A stretch of DNA of 64,000 bases from Blastomussa wellsi (Eukaryota > Cnidaria > Anthozoa > Scleractinia > Plerogyridae): NCBI GenBank assembly GCA_947652115.1, contig OX393567.1, positions 22,234,357-22,298,356 on the forward strand, given 5' to 3'. Shown one piece after another: positions 11,401-24,460 of the stretch (positions within the stretch are counted from its first letter, which is position 1; each line of letters begins with the position of its first letter). The notes under the pieces were generated by a model. That model had not been told where the DNA came from. It ran no database searches and was given only the letters and a program-made list of their open reading frames with translations. The translations under genes and the position numbers were made by a program.

Positions 11401-12194
11401 ATTCTCTTATGTGCTTTATATCAATGGAGGCGAACCCCCCTGGACGCTTGCATATCCTTTGAAATTTTGTGTGACATTTAAGTGTTTGTGGTGTTACTTA
11501 GTAACGTGGCTGAATGGAATTTAGGCAAAGTTGAAGTCAAAACAATGTTGCTGACCAGCAGTTTCCTGTGGGAGGAATGTTCAAAAGGTCTAAGATATTA
11601 TTCAGGGATGCCGGAATTTTACAGTTGGGCTTTGGGTGTCAAATTCATTGCACGTGTGTTTGACACGTCGGTTTGCTGCTGGTTGATTTCTTTCCGGCCC
11701 ATCCTTCCCCCTTTTTCACAAGGTAAGTATTCAAATGTGTTCCACTGTTTATCATTGTGACGGTGCCTTGGTGGTTGCTGCTCACAGGGTTGTCATGGAG
11801 ACTATTGGCCCCATCTAGGCACCATTCCCCAAGCTCATCTATTGTTGATGAGTTCAATTTCTGACTAGGTATTTTTATAATGTTAACTCTATCTACGGAA
11901 AGTATATGCACCAAAAGAAATTGACCAGTTTATTTCCCAAGGTATTGTCAAAAATGAACATATAATCTCAGTCATCAATTTTAATCCATGCGTTTTACCT
12001 AAATTTTGCAATTCCTCACAGCAAGCGTTCTGTCCTTAACATTAATTACTGATGCCCTAACATTTATTGGAGGAAAACTGTCGCAGCTGCGACTGTGCAA
12101 GCTGCCGTTATACCTGATGAGTTGCTGCTATGATTGGCTGCTTTGGCTTGCCCCTATTCAGTCCATAAGAGACTCTTGTGTTCGCTCCATGTGA
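8451..12194 (+). CDS. NAA60: N-alpha-acetyltransferase 60 (Golgi NatF)
   Basis: Exons: 8451-8554, 10185-10314, 10997-11093, 11217 to about 11490 or 11505, 11625-11722 and 12022-12194. Phases match for the first four and the last two. The protein aligns from memory with human NAA60 along its length: RLCREWFPIEYPDVWY, FFSLAATLNHNIIGLIVAEV, DTQVAYILSIGVV, YRRHGIG (acetyl-CoA P-loop RxxGxG/A), CKAVYLHVLTSNSAAMKFY, LYYAIDGMHKDGFSYVLYINGGEPPWT. NAA60 acetylates N-termini of membrane proteins at the cytosolic face of the Golgi. The final exon ends CKLPLYLMSCCYDWLLWL, resembling the hydrophobic tail that anchors human NAA60. The donor of exon 4 is unclear; without splicing the frame would stop at TAG 11522-11524, giving a shorter tail. 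The first intron holds a large TIR element. Confidence 0.9.
9753..10149. mobile_element. TIR element with GGGCCTGTTTA ends and GGGTTACCC repeats
   Basis: Starts GGGCCTGTTTACAAGGAG and ends CTCCTTATAAACAGGGCC, an inverted pair. The interior has at least eight copies of GGGTTACCCT or its complement. Non-coding; in NAA60 intron 1. A relative with similar ends is at 56255-56698. Confidence 0.6.
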
Positions 12195-12227
12195 TGTCAT
12201 AGTGCAGTGCTGGTAGAAACAAGAAAA

Positions 12228-12505
12228 ATAGAGTGGTAAAGTGATGACGTCACAAAAACTAAATTTATGAAATTATGGGATTTACCGAGATATTCTGAAA
12301 GTACATGATGATGAATGCCTACTTGAAAAAAATCAGCATCTTATTTCAATTTGGGGGTGAGATATTGGCCCTTTCATGTCTCAGTGACTCCATACAAATC
12401 TTTGTAATTTTGTCTCTGTTCTAAACCGTTTAGAAGATCTTAGCAGATCTCTGAAGATGAATCCCATAATTTAGATATTTGTGACGTCACACTTAACCAC
12501 TCTAT
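12228..12505. mobile_element. MITE with ATAGAGTGGT ends, TA-flanked
   Basis: The left arm ATAGAGTGGTAAAGTG with GACGTCACAAA and AATTATGGGATT is inverted at the right end: AATCCCATAATT, TTTGTGACGTCAC, TTAACCACTCTAT. Ends fit TA target duplication, as in Tc1/mariner-derived MITEs. It begins 34 bp after the NAA60 stop. Confidence 0.65.
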
Positions 12506-12510
12506 AGCTA

Positions 12511-12720
12511 TGTGTTATAGAAAATATCCATACCCCCCCCCCCCCCCCAAAAAAAAAAAAAACAACCCAGGATTTCTGGTTTCAACCCCTCCTCCCATCT
12601 GGAAATTCCAGTCTAGGTTCATACTTCCCTTAAAATGTTTTGGTGTTAAAGAGCCCCCCCCTTGCATTAGTTTTCCCATGATCCTCCACGGGGTTGGTAT
12701 GGATATTTTCTGGAACTACA
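12511..12720. mobile_element. Second TGTAGTTCC-type short TIR element
   Basis: Left end TGTGTTATAGAAAATATCC, then a run of C and A. Right end GGTATGGATATTTTCTGGAA then CTACA. Same family as 6290-6428, inserted directly beside the preceding MITE. Confidence 0.55.
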
Positions 12721-12868
12721 CAATAATCAAAATTAGAGTATTATTAATGATGATGATAATTTGATGTACAGTTTAAACTCTGATAATTGTAAGGAACTTT
12801 CTGGGGTGACAAACAAATGTTGGGGGAGCCGACCATTTCTTGAGTAAACACACGGTCAATGCCATGGA

Positions 12869-12869
12869 T

Positions 12870-12900
<31 letters not shown>

Positions 12901-13031
12901 AATTTTTTAAACCAGTTTGATTTTTATTTCCCTTTGTCTCGTATTGATTAGCATAATCTGAAACAAAGGGAAATCAATATCAAACTGGTTTAAAAAATTT
13001 TAAACCAGGGATAAATTTAAACCACAACATA
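12869..13031. mobile_element. Near-perfect palindromic MITE
   Basis: Arms of about 70 bp, TATGTTGTGGTTTAAATTTA through TTCCCTTTGT and back, with a loop of about 25 bp near 12940-12962. Nearly every base pairs, so the insertion looks young. Non-coding. Confidence 0.75.
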
Positions 13032-13826
13032 TGTAACAAGCAACAGGTATACAATGAATCAACATTTATTTAGCCACCAAGCTTACTTTAAATATTATAC
13101 CTGTGTTGTATAATATTTAGACTCACCTCATACAGGAAACTTTTTTTCGGAAAATTTGTACAGTTTCTGTAAGGAACATTTTTGCATTGATATTGAAATG
13201 ATTCACAATAAAACTACAATACTTCATCCATATTTCTAAGCATGTTGAAAGAGCCTATATTGATTAATTTGTCCAAATGTTTGATTTGTGTTAGAAAACC
13301 TATATTAGCCTAACTTATCACTATCAATTATTTTAATATGTGATGTCAATCATTGTGTGACAGTCAATTGATCTCCCAATGATTGACATGGACTTGAATA
13401 GCATTTTGCAGCTGTTTATTCAGAAACTGAAACAGTGATACTTGCTATTAAATTAAAATGATAAATATTGAATGTTTTCATGTGCCAAGGCTTGCAATGA
13501 AGTTCATTTAAAAACATCTTTTATTTTTTTGAACAATTTGAAAACCCACTTTTGTTTATGAGTGACAGTCTGTGCTTTACAAAGCTTGATTTTAAATTGA
13601 TGATGAGAAGGCTTTGTGGGCTCAAGGGTGCAAGAATGTGGCCGGTGGACCATTCATTTCTTTAGGAGCTTTGTCATGGATGGCTGACAATTTTTTTACT
13701 GCTGCTTATCTGTCTCAATCTTAGTTTTTTTTACACCTCGTTAATGTGTTACTGCCCTACCCTAGTATACTTTAAATTTTAATTCTATTTTAATATAATA
13801 ATAATAAGAACTACTGTAGGGGAAAT

Positions 13827-14429
13827 CAGGGTTTTCGTTTGAGGCCGGAGGCGGACGTTTCGTCCGGTTGTTTCCCATTTCACGCCCGGTACTTTGATAC
13901 CAATATTTGCGAGATTTTTTTTACTATTATATTTTTTTACCTAAGCATCTCATGAACTTACTGACTAGAGAATAACAGAATAAGCAATTAAATTCTTCAA
14001 AATGGCCACATTACTCGTTTTTCTTTGCTTATGAAGCGGGAGATTTTATTGGTTTTCCATCTTCACTTAAACGGAATCCAACCAACAAAATAGGACGTTC
14101 AAAGCTTTTTGGCTTTGAAATAGAAAGAAATGAGAGATTGTATCTCAAGACAAACGAAAAAAAGAATAACACAGGCGAAGAGAATTAAAGAATTAAAGAG
14201 AATTTGAGTGAACTCCAGCATTGTCTGGGAAATTTATTCCTGGGTTCCAGAAATGCTGGAAACGGCGTTTCTTCCTGCGGGAGCATGCCCCCATACCCCC
14301 CCCCCCCCCCCCCCTAGGTGGCTTGCGCCTTCGGCGCTCGCGAGGCGCCTTAGGGCGCCAAGAAAAAAAATTCACGCCCGGTGCTTTCAGAAATATGTCC
14401 GCTACTTTACAAAACTGTTGAAAACCCTG
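13827..14429. mobile_element. Possible hAT-like non-autonomous element
   Basis: Ends CAGGGTTTTC and GAAAACCCTG are exact 10-bp inverted repeats of hAT type. Inside, TTCACGCCCGGT occurs at both sides and there is a C-run near 14299. No clear 8-bp target duplication was seen, and no transposase frame. Tentative. Confidence 0.4.
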
Positions 14430-14785
14430 GGCAATGGTGTGGGGAAAAATAAAGTTAACCCAGCAAAACTCGGAAGGACAAAAGTTTTTAAGAAGGGACT
14501 TTGATCACTCTTATTTTTTCTGGGTTTTCTTCGTTTTGCTCCGTTTTACTTCCTGAAAAGATTATTTTGCTAGGTTTCGGTTTCGTGATTTCGAATTGTG
14601 ATTAAAAAATCGACGTGTTTACATAATTTTACAAAGTCGAGAATCTAGTGGTTCAAAGCAGAATAAAATAGTTTGAGAGCTTGCTGACTGTGGACACAAG
14701 TAATTTTCTTTTTGTCTTAAATAAAGTGATGAACAAGGTGTCTTATTTTTTCATCTTACTTGAAGTTGTTTAGAGAGTGTGTCAA

Positions 14786-15180
14786 TACCTATCCACTGAT
14801 TAGAAGAGATTACTGAAGTATAAACATAGAAACAATAAGTGGAAAAAGTCGACGTTTCAGCATCTTCAAAACGTCATTATCAAGACTGAGTAACAAATAA
14901 TTTTACAGTGTGTTAAATATCACTTTCAAAGTCTCCAGATTTGGGAAACTGAGACTGACTCACAAGAATTCCTTAGACAAATACTTTCGCACGTGCAAAC
15001 TGACTATCCGTGCGAAAGTATTTTTTAAGGAATTTTTATGTGAGTTGTTGTACAGATGCAGGGACTTTGAAACTGATATTTAAACGCATCGCTTAATTAT
15101 TTGTTTCTCAGTCTTTGTAATGGCGTCTTGAAGATGCCGAAACGTCGGCTTTTCACAGTTATCCAATGGATAGCGTTATC
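14786..15180. mobile_element. Foldback element with nested hairpin
   Basis: Outer arms: GACGTTTCAGCATCTTC on the left pairs with GAAGATGCCGAAACGTC on the right, extending outward through CTATCCACTGA/ATCCAATGGATAG. An inner hairpin pairs ATACTTTCGCACG with CGTGCGAAAGTAT (about 14979-15021). Non-coding. Confidence 0.65.
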
Positions 15181-16410
15181 CACCCTTGGTCCATATTTCG
15201 CGCTTAACAGGCTGCAAAAGAAGTTTCATATATTTTCTTTTAAAGAATGGTGTTTCATAGCTACTTTAGTGCGTATGCGGAAATTTAACACTTCGATTTG
15301 AATCTAAAGAATGGTTTTAACTCGGTTTGTACTGGTCTGCACACATGCTAACAGAAATTGAGATATAACACACTCTTCTTATGATGCCCTCGTGCGTTAA
15401 CCACCTATCCATGTTGAAAAAGAATGAATGATCTGCAAAGTATAAAATTGCCTGAAAACCGTGAAATAATATGTTACAGGTACCATAAACTGTGAGGAAA
15501 CAAGGATGGCTTCGAATGAGTAAGATGGAGAAGGATTGTAATTGGCAAACTTCAATAAAATTATTTTAAACTTTTTAAATGTGTCATCGTGCGTCTGATA
15601 CAAAAAGGCCAGTTCGAACAGTTTATAACTGATCTTGACTTCTTCGTTATATGGCCATAGAATCAACGAAAGTAAGCGCTTACACTAACCAGCACTGTTC
15701 GATTCAGCTAAAATTGATCGAGTTTTGAAGGATAGGTAAGTGAAATAAACTTACTCGGTAACTGATTTTATCGGAGGTCAAACAGAAGCATTTAGCTGCT
15801 GGTAACCCCCCAGCAAGGCAGCCCGAGTTGCGGTAACTGAATTCAAAATTCCCGCGCATTTTCAAAGAAGGCATGAAAACTGAGTTCAATGAGCTTTTCA
15901 TTCAGATCGCTGAAATATACTTACCATTACTTAATTTCGCGAAAACAGAAGTAGCAAATTTCGTGAGACTTAAATTTCGCACTGAATTCGGCAGAGAAAT
16001 CGAGTTGAAAGGAACTACAGATTTCGCGAAAATTTAATTACAACGATAAATCTCAAATTAAATGGGCGCTGTAGTCTCTAAATTTGTATTTTGTAATGAC
16101 ATCGAAGAACGCTGAACAGAACAATAACAAAACACGCTCAGGATTTACGTTTGCGAAGCACAATTGCAAGGTTAATGAGTAATCGAACTCCGAACTAAAG
16201 GCCAAGGGTCCCTAATGAGTTCCTCGCGGGAATATTAACGTTTTAAGTGGTAAAGACAATTGAACACCTTTCCTACATACATATGAAACTTAGAGAATGA
16301 TTGCAAAACACCATAACTTAGTAACCACCATTTATTATAAAAGCAGATAGATTGATACAACGTAGAATGGATTTTAAGAAGTTGTGTACTATATATTTCC
16401 GCTGGCCAAA

Positions 16411-16515
16411 CCAGCCTTCTTCGGGTACAATAGGAATTTACATTAGAAGGGGTTTTTTATACACTGGACACGGTATCTTCCAATGTAAGTTCTTATTGTA
16501 CCTGAAGAAGGCTGG
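16411..16515. mobile_element. Foldback MITE, CCAGCCTTCTTC arms
   Basis: CCAGCCTTCTTCGGGTACAA on the left is inverted as TTGTACCTGAAGAAGGCTGG on the right, extending inward to TTTACATT/AATGTAAG. The loop is about 40 bp. Confidence 0.6.
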
Positions 16516-17457
16516 TCATCCATCGAGCACGCGCGCTGAGGAAAAACTAAGGCCATAAGCCGTTTCGTAGCTTTGCTGGTAGTTTCCTCTCTTAAATGGT
16601 CGGTGACCCCTACTTTTTTTCTATGAACTGATTTTATTTACAATTGTCGGTAGATTGTCAAAAAATGAACAAAAAATCAATGTGGGAAGTTTAAAAATTT
16701 GAAGTTTTCTGCCCACAGGACATAGAATCCCTGCCATCTTGTGGCTGTTTGGCGAGTGAAAATGTGGTCGCTAAATGCATTTTGTTCCTTAAGGAACCAC
16801 ACCAATTGAATAAATACACTTTTGTGCTTACAGACATTGTAGCCTTATCCGCTAACGAAGAGCGAGTTTTCAGATTTAGGGCGTTCTTCTGGGCATGTTA
16901 TCTCCAAAACGAAGTCGGTGATCCCCAATTGTTTTTGTATTTCTGACATCAGTTACTCATTATCTTACAGTGGTGAGAGTTTCAGAAAAAAATCAATGGT
17001 AGAAAATTTTTGCGCGAACGTCCTTAAGCATCTAAATCAGCGTAATACATAAACTCATCGAAATGTGTCCTCTTCCTTTTTCATCTTGGTCTTCTCAATG
17101 TCCCTGGGATTTGATACTCCTTGACCTTTGCCTGCATACTCCCTGGCCCGTTCGATGGTGACGGATTCTCCGTGTCCGATCATAGTGGACTGATAATTAA
17201 TTCTGTCATTTACGAAGCTTTCTATAAATGTTCAGTACTGAATGGATTGAAAACATCAGCATCATAGCACAACGCCCTCGCAATTCCATTTGGCTGGACG
17301 GTCGACCATCTGGAACAAGACTGGCTGAGACAAATGAAATAAAATAATAATACTAAACCACTCCTCTCCTCTCCTCGCCTCTCCTCCCCCTGCCTTACGG
17401 TAACTGCTGTTTCTTCTTGGACCTCTCCAATTGCACCGAAATCAAATAGCTGACAAA

Positions 17458-17560
17458 CGCAGACTGCAGCATACAAACCGCAGACTGCAGACCGCAGATT
17501 GCAAACCGCAGACCGCAGAATGCAAACCGCAGACTGCATACCGCAAACCGCAGACCGCTC
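17458..17560 (+). repeat. CGCAGACTGCA minisatellite
   Basis: About ten imperfect units of roughly 9-10 bp (CCGCAGACTGCA, CCGCAGATTGCA, CCGCAAACCGCAGA) lie head to tail. Confidence 0.8.
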
Positions 17561-18486
17561 TAGTATACAGAGCGGGTCAATTTAAAAGTGTGACTTCTTT
17601 TGCGTTATTATTTTATTTTATTATTTTTAATACAAGAAACCAACGTAACTGGAAACAAAGGTCAGTGCATTTTTTGCATTTTTTTGACAATTTCCCGTGA
17701 TTTTCTTTGGAGTCAATCAAGGCCGTGATCACATTCGAATTCGTAACGTCTGAGAGACTGACATTTCACAACCTGTCAAAAATTATGTGTCAAAATTAGA
17801 ATCGCAGTTTCTGTTGGAAATATATCTACTTTTATATCTGAGAGACAACGAAAATTCGAGTATGGAAAACACTCAATTCGACTTCAAGTATTAAATTAGA
17901 TTCGGTAGCTCCCGTACACTTTTCGTGGTTTTGTGCCTTTGCATAACTGCATCCAGAAAATTATGTTGCTTCTGTGCCTGAGATTTCAGCTGTGCATCCG
18001 CCTTATTCGGATGGCGGCCATATTAGCCATAGACAATAGATTGCGTACCCCTAGCCTCGAGTTGAAATGACTGGGAACGAGTTTCCGCGTGGCAAAACAA
18101 AAGTTTTCAATCCCTCGGGACTCAACATGGCCGCCGTGAGATTAAGGCCCATTTGAGTGATGTGAATTAACTGGTTTGACGTATTTTTCAATGTTCGTTC
18201 TGTTGGTGTCCCACAGTGAAAATATGTCGTCAACGTAACCAATGATGTACCCATTTTAGTGCCCATGGCAGTACCATGTATTTAAAGAATTTTCTTTGAG
18301 AATGAGACTAAGCATTTTTCGGAGGGTATGAGAGTTCACGTTTAAGCTTATTGCACACTATTCACATAAAACTAAACATAAAACACTATACAATTATTTG
18401 GAATTATTACAGAAGGGTTCTTAATTTGGAAGGTGTCGTATGGCTTGTTAAAATGGGATAGCCATTTCATTGTCATGTTTTCAATG

Positions 18487-18765
18487 ACACCCCTCTGTAA
18501 CAGACCCAGTGCAATCTTTATCCTCACTGGGTTTTCGGGAAAAAAGTCACCGGGCTGGCTAATTTCCCACTGGGTCCGCTCGTTTTCTGTTTTATTTTGC
18601 TTATTTATTATTATTTTTTTTTGCAAACAAAATACGCTGGGTCACACCGCACAGTCACTGGGTAAATCAAAATATTCACTGGGTACTGGGGAGACTAAAT
18701 TTCCGCTGGGTAGGGGAAAATAATCCACTGGATAGGGTTTCAGTGGGTCTGTTACAGAGGGGTGT
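18487..18765. mobile_element. TIR element with CACTGGGT sub-repeats
   Basis: ACACCCCTCTGTAACAGACC at the left is inverted exactly at the right (GGTCTGTTACAGAGGGGTGT). Inside are repeated CACTGGGT and CGCTGGGT motifs on both sides of an AT-rich centre. No coding frame. Confidence 0.7.
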
Positions 18766-21700
18766 TCAATATGGTTCCCATGGTGAAGTTCTAAATTAAC
18801 ACACATTGCATATGATCCTGTAAAAAACGCTCTTTTTGTCTCTCATATCGAAATGTTCGTCCTGTATATTTATAGAGTTTTGACCAGTTTATTCCCGTGT
18901 TCCCTAACACAGTAGTCGTCTTCCCTTGTTCTGTACAATATTTTCCCTTTGTTCCCTTGTTCCCCCAAACCCCTGGGAGACCCTCATATATGTCCTTACG
19001 ATTCCCAAGCTCCAAATGTAGTACATTTTTACAAACAAAATCACGCTTTTTATTCGTTAGGGTGAGTAAAGAGTGCTCTTCTGTCAAGTAGTCAGAGCAA
19101 TTTTAGGCCTATTATCACAAATGATTGTACCGTTGCTTTTTTGCATGGAATACGACAAACAGAGAAACATTGTTAACAGAAAATTCCTTGTAATCGATCC
19201 TGGAATGAAATATGCTGGCAAAAGATCATTATTGTTCGTAGAATCCGAGTTTTTTTTTTCACAAGCAATGAGCAAGATTGTCTTCACCGTTGGTCCGCTA
19301 AACTGTTCTTTGTTCGTACCGTTAGACTTGTCACCAGTGCGGAGTACGCACTTACATCCGTATTGAATGAGTTATTGGCCACATCAAGACAGACGAAATT
19401 TGCCCGCCAAACCGCCGGCTCTACGCCTGCCAAACGATTCACGTGGCTTGCCCAAACGGTGAGTAACTTCATTGAGTCTGTTCGGCATTAAGCTTGGTCA
19501 AGCTCGCGCAAATTCATAATTGATGTCGAGGTGTGCTTCACGAACGAGAAATTTTCACAATAAGGACAGTGTTTATTGCGCGCGGACCGAAGTTCAAAAT
19601 GATACCGGCCTTTTCAACGAGGTTTAACTCCATTCGCGTTAACTGAGTTGATGGCTATATATACGCGCTGTAAATGAAAGTTATTAAACCTGTATTTCTA
19701 AAAGCAATTTTATGAAACAACTTTTTTATTCCTGATCTACTTGGTCAGGCAACACAGTTTTGTGAGAGGAAAAGGAACTCTTTGGGCGATTTCACTGTTT
19801 AAGGCAGGGTTAAATTTTACTCATCTTCACTTGGCAAGCTTCCTAAAAGATTAAAATTTTTACAATACCTGAGCAGTATTAAGGCAATTTGTGTTCTATG
19901 GCATTCTTAATTATCGTTAAAAACTGCTTTAGAGTTCACCAGCAAGAGAGTTATTAAACTTGCACTCAGCTAAACGCGAGGCAAGTGTCGGTAAAATAGA
20001 ACAGGACATGTGTCGGACAGAAAGATCATCAGTCAAACTGTTTATTAGTAAGGGGAGGAGGAGGAGACAGAGGCTGTAAGTTTTTATCATGTGTTTAAAA
20101 TAACTGTTCGATATATGGTTAGTTTAGATTTGGCTTGAACAGATTTAATTCCATGTTAACGCAACTTTGCGAGTTTCTTTTGTCGGAAATTACTTTGTTA
20201 CGATCTTTTTCAAGCGTGTCTCTGGATCACTCCCTCCCCACCCATCAAGGTTGCGCATGAGAAAACTTGCACATACGATACCTTTCTACGAACAAAGGGC
20301 TTTCACTAACTTTTTACTATACAGTGTAAGATATGATTAGACACTTCGTAAACTATTAACTTCTCATTTTCTCAAAGGATCCTTATCGGCTAAAGTTAGT
20401 GTTTAGTCTTTAAAAACAGACGTACAGCTTTCTCGTATTTTTAACACCAACCGTTTATAAATGGCTCTGTAATGTTTCTTGTTGGGTATTTTTGCAAGTA
20501 GCAGCCGCAGTTCTTGGAAGTGATATTCTGATTTGGGAAAAAGACAACGTATTTTCAAGTTGGCAGCAAAACTGCCAATAAACTGTTCGAAGTCTTAGAG
20601 GTTCCTTCGAAAACACTTTTCCAAATATCGAGGTGTAAAATGTCAAAAATGCTAAAACAAGAATCCTTGTTAAATATATCCGTGTCGGCTGTAATGAATA
20701 AATAATACGCTTTTGTGCAGATTAGCTCAAAAGCGAGTTTCAAAGCGGGAAAAGACGATACCACTAGTCAAGGGCCTTTAAAGTCGCGTTTCTAGTTACT
20801 TTTTAACTGAGGAAAGTTGGAAAACTTTTTTCCATTGGGGTCATTTAGGCGCGGGAAATTGAAAAGCCTTGTCAAGATTTTTCCAAATATGGGGCAGGGA
20901 ACGGTGAAAAAGACAGTGCGTGGGCGACTGTGGAAAAGAATGTGGTAACCATGGCGACATTGGCTTCTCGAAGTACAATGAAGTTTCTATTGATCATGGG
21001 ATTAACAATGAGCGCTTTCTTTTGTGGTATTTCAGTTATGCCAGTGATGTTATTATATACACTAAACGGCCAATCCAAGTTTGTTTTCTTGCGGATAATT
21101 TCCGTTGCGGGAGGAATAAGTCACCTTTCGTTGTTCTTCTCGTGCTAAAAAGTACTATTGAGCGAACTTGTCGATCGCGACTGAGAAACTTGCCCTTGGA
21201 GGTGAAACCTCAGGCTACCTACCAAACGAATCACAGAACGCGACATGTGGTGTTAACGTGCCTTGAGACGTTTGCATCCAGGTTCGCCAACTCTTATTTG
21301 CTTTTTCCTGCTTGCGACATGTAACTCCACAGCAATTTCTTTCACGAAGGATTGCAGTGCGGGCAGTGGGACGGCTTGATTGCAGCATCAGCCTTAAGTG
21401 AGGTACGCAACGCAAATGATTACCCAAATTGTAAAATCGTACGTTATTTAGTTTTGAATCCAAGGTTTAAAACGACCAGCGAACTATGACACACTGACAG
21501 CACAATTACAAATGTATATTCACGTCAGGGGACATTTACTATTTTAGCTTTTGCAAGGCTTTAGCTCATGATTGTGAAAGGTGGGATTAACAATTCTAGA
21601 GTTTCCATGCGATTCTGGTTTTCTGAACGAATTCCAGATATATTGTAATGTTTTTGACTATGTGGGAACATACTTGTCTGAGTTGTATTGTTCTTCTTCA

Positions 21701-24020
21701 AACAAATGACCGGAGTCAAAACAACTTGTTTTCTCTATGTGGGTTTTGCAGCTCGTTATGGCCACTGAAATGTCTTTTAAAGACAAAACAGCGAAAACAA
21801 CAACGCCCAAATGAATGATAGATTTCTACTGTGGAGTCTGAAAATTACGTTAACGCTTGTTGCAGCTGGTTATATAATCGCTATAGTGTGGAATAAAAGA
21901 TTGCGATAGTTTGCCTCTTATAACATGAAACTGTCAAATGTGCATTGACGATAGTATTTTCTGACCAGAAATAACACTAAATGGTCAACAACGGATTTAC
22001 TGTGTTTTTGTTCGCTCAGTACCCAAAAAGAATGATAAAGAGCTTCACATGCACAGATTTCTTACTAACACGTGCACGATCCAGTCAAAGCACTGCACAA
22101 TCAACCAGAGAAGAGCAAAGTTCAGGAAACAACCTTGCGTTGATTGTTCTCGTTCTTAGCTAATATCAAGGTTGCTTTTACAAAAAAACATGCTTGCGAT
22201 GTAAACAAAGCTGCTACATGAATTGTGTTCAACAATGATTTCTCAAACTTAGAAACAAAGAAATCAGAACCGTGGCCGGTGGTTTGGAAATCTAAACTTT
22301 ACGATTTTATTCCTTCGTTTTCTCCGGTGTTTTAGTTTCAATTAAAAACCCGAGTGTTTCATCAGAACTTCTCTGTGTTTGGAGATGTGATGAAACACGG
22401 TCTCTCGAGTTTGATCTATTACTTACCCGTGAAATGGATTGAAAAAAAAATAAGCTTCAACGTTTCACTTTGTACGACTGTTGCAAAAAAGGCCAAGGAT
22501 TTTTTTCTCGTGTGCAATTAGGATACGAGAATGAAAGCAAAAAGTGTTTAAATCGAAGATTTTCTTTAACGACAACTGAAATATTAGTTTGAAAGCCATC
22601 GAAGTAGAATTTCTGATATTTTGTAGGAGGCACAATGTTTTAGATCTTTGGTATTCTTACATATATTTAGGGCTATATTTTATGGCGTAAATTCTATTTG
22701 AAAATAGCGAATTACCCTTTATTTACTACATACGAATACAGTTTAACTGGGAAACTTTACAAATGATTTATTCAGTTCTCATTTTTTACAAATAAACTGC
22801 AATTAGCTCAAAGCTTTTCAAAATTTCAAGGACAGTTCGCTAAAGGTTTTATTTGTCACGTTTGGCATCTGAATTAGGATTAATTTAAATTTCTTTTCTA
22901 CGATATCACCACAACCAAATGCAAATATTCCATTTCCACTCCTACCTCTGTTTGAAAACGAGTCTTGGTGCACAACCTTTCATTTGGAAATGAGTTTGTA
23001 TTTCAAGACGTGCGAGTAAAACTCATTTCCATATCGAAGGTAGTGCACAACGACTCTTCCTGATATAACGACTCGTCTTGATATATTACCAAATTCCCAG
23101 AACTGACATTTAAAGAAATGTATGAAATTGAAAATTAGTTATGAGAATTCTTGTTTTGAGCTTCGGTCAAAAAGGGCAATGTATATCGAGAAATGTTGCT
23201 CTCCATAGCAATGACAAAAAGAAAAACGGTTTGCTCTTGGGGGGTCTGTTTTAATTTCTGGAGAAACAATATCATTGATATCTAGCCTGAATTTCAGACG
23301 TCTTTCAGTGTGACCATAACATGACGAAATTCAGATTAATTGATCTCTTCTAGAGACCCTTCTTATCAAGAGATTAATGAACGAAAATAAATTTAAAGTA
23401 TAGTGCATCTTAGCCAATTCTGAGCAACGTTATTCATCTATAGGCTACTGGTGTCTTTTTCACGTGTTTCAAAGATTTTGATTTCCATACAAAAAAAAAA
23501 CAGATTTCAATGTCAGTGGGCAACCAAATTTAAGACAACTTCATGTAGAAGAATCGTCTAAAGTAGCGTGAAACACACCATAAATAAAGCGACCTAGCCA
23601 GTAAGAACATTTGCAACAGAATCGTCTAAGCTTGCGTGACCAGTTTGTAACGGAGTCGCCTGAAATAGCGTGACCTCCTTTAAATTCAGGTTGTCATGGA
23701 ATCGTGTAAAGTATGGGATATGGCCCATTTCTAAACAGTTTGTCACAATTGTTAAATAGTGTGATATAGCCCAGCAGATTGTAATAGAGACTTAAAATGG
23801 AGTTAAGTGTAACACAATATTATAAACAGCGCCGCTGAACCCCGTTTCAAATAAGCAGATTGCGAAAGAACCAGATAAATTACCGTGACCAAGGTCCTTT
23901 CGGGGCAAATTGTAACATAATTGTCTAACTGTTTAAATGTTAGCTGGCCTAGCCAATTGTAAGAAAATCTCCTAAAAACCGTGACAGAGCAGAAAATAAT
24001 CAGTTGGCTAATCACCTCAA

Positions 24021-24106
24021 ACAGTCGTTTTTTGGATGTCACGCAACACTTCCCAACGCAACGCTCTTTGGGTGAACGTTGCGTGACATCCCAAAAAAAC
24101 GGCTGT
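24021..24106. mobile_element. Foldback MITE, GGATGTCACGCAAC family
   Basis: ACAGTCGTTTTTTGGATGTC then ACGCAAC is inverted as GTTGCGTGACATCCCAAAAA then AACGGCTGT. The loop is about 26 bp. I associate this family with coral genomes (from memory). Confidence 0.7.
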
Positions 24107-24413
24107 GAAGGAGACCAAATGTACCAATATTTTATAAGAAACTGAAAACAAACATAATCGCATAAAATACCATGACCTCGTTAATTATGTAACTGAATTA
24201 CCGTGACTTTATCCTTTCAAGGTCTTTCAAATCAAGACCAGCCTTAGATCGTTTCACTATCACGCAAAAAAAATAAATCGAATACCGTCAAGAAAAGGAG
24301 ATATTATAGGAGATAACAAAAGAATTAATTTCTCCAAGTTTTATGACTGTGCATTACCCAAAACAGTAGACATTCTTCGAAACGTTTTGCCCAAATTTAC
24401 AGAGCCCAGTATG

Positions 24414-24460
24414 GAGCCGCTATATTGGTGCACCTCAGATGTGCACCAATATAGCGGCTG
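24414..24460. repeat. Perfect short hairpin
   Basis: AGCCGCTATATTGGTGCAC pairs perfectly with GTGCACCAATATAGCGGCT around a 7-base loop. It could be an internal-deletion MITE remnant. Confidence 0.65.

Larger units (their letters stand above)
13032..23559. other. Gene-poor interval between NAA60 and the tandem array
   Basis: Apart from the elements listed separately (13827-14429, 14786-15180, 16411-16515, 17458-17560, 18487-18765) I see no convincing exon, RNA gene or long ORF. Open frames here are short and not homologous to anything I recognise. Regulatory DNA for SoxE or NAA60 could be present but is not visible by eye. Confidence 0.55.

Noticed and set aside
14208..14504. 98-codon frame with a proline run
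   Set aside because: The proline run is a translated C-run inside a putative hAT-like element.
20920..21324. 134-codon plus-strand frame and overlapping hydrophobic frame
   Set aside because: Overlapping frames of similar length on both strands, no motif, no splice context.
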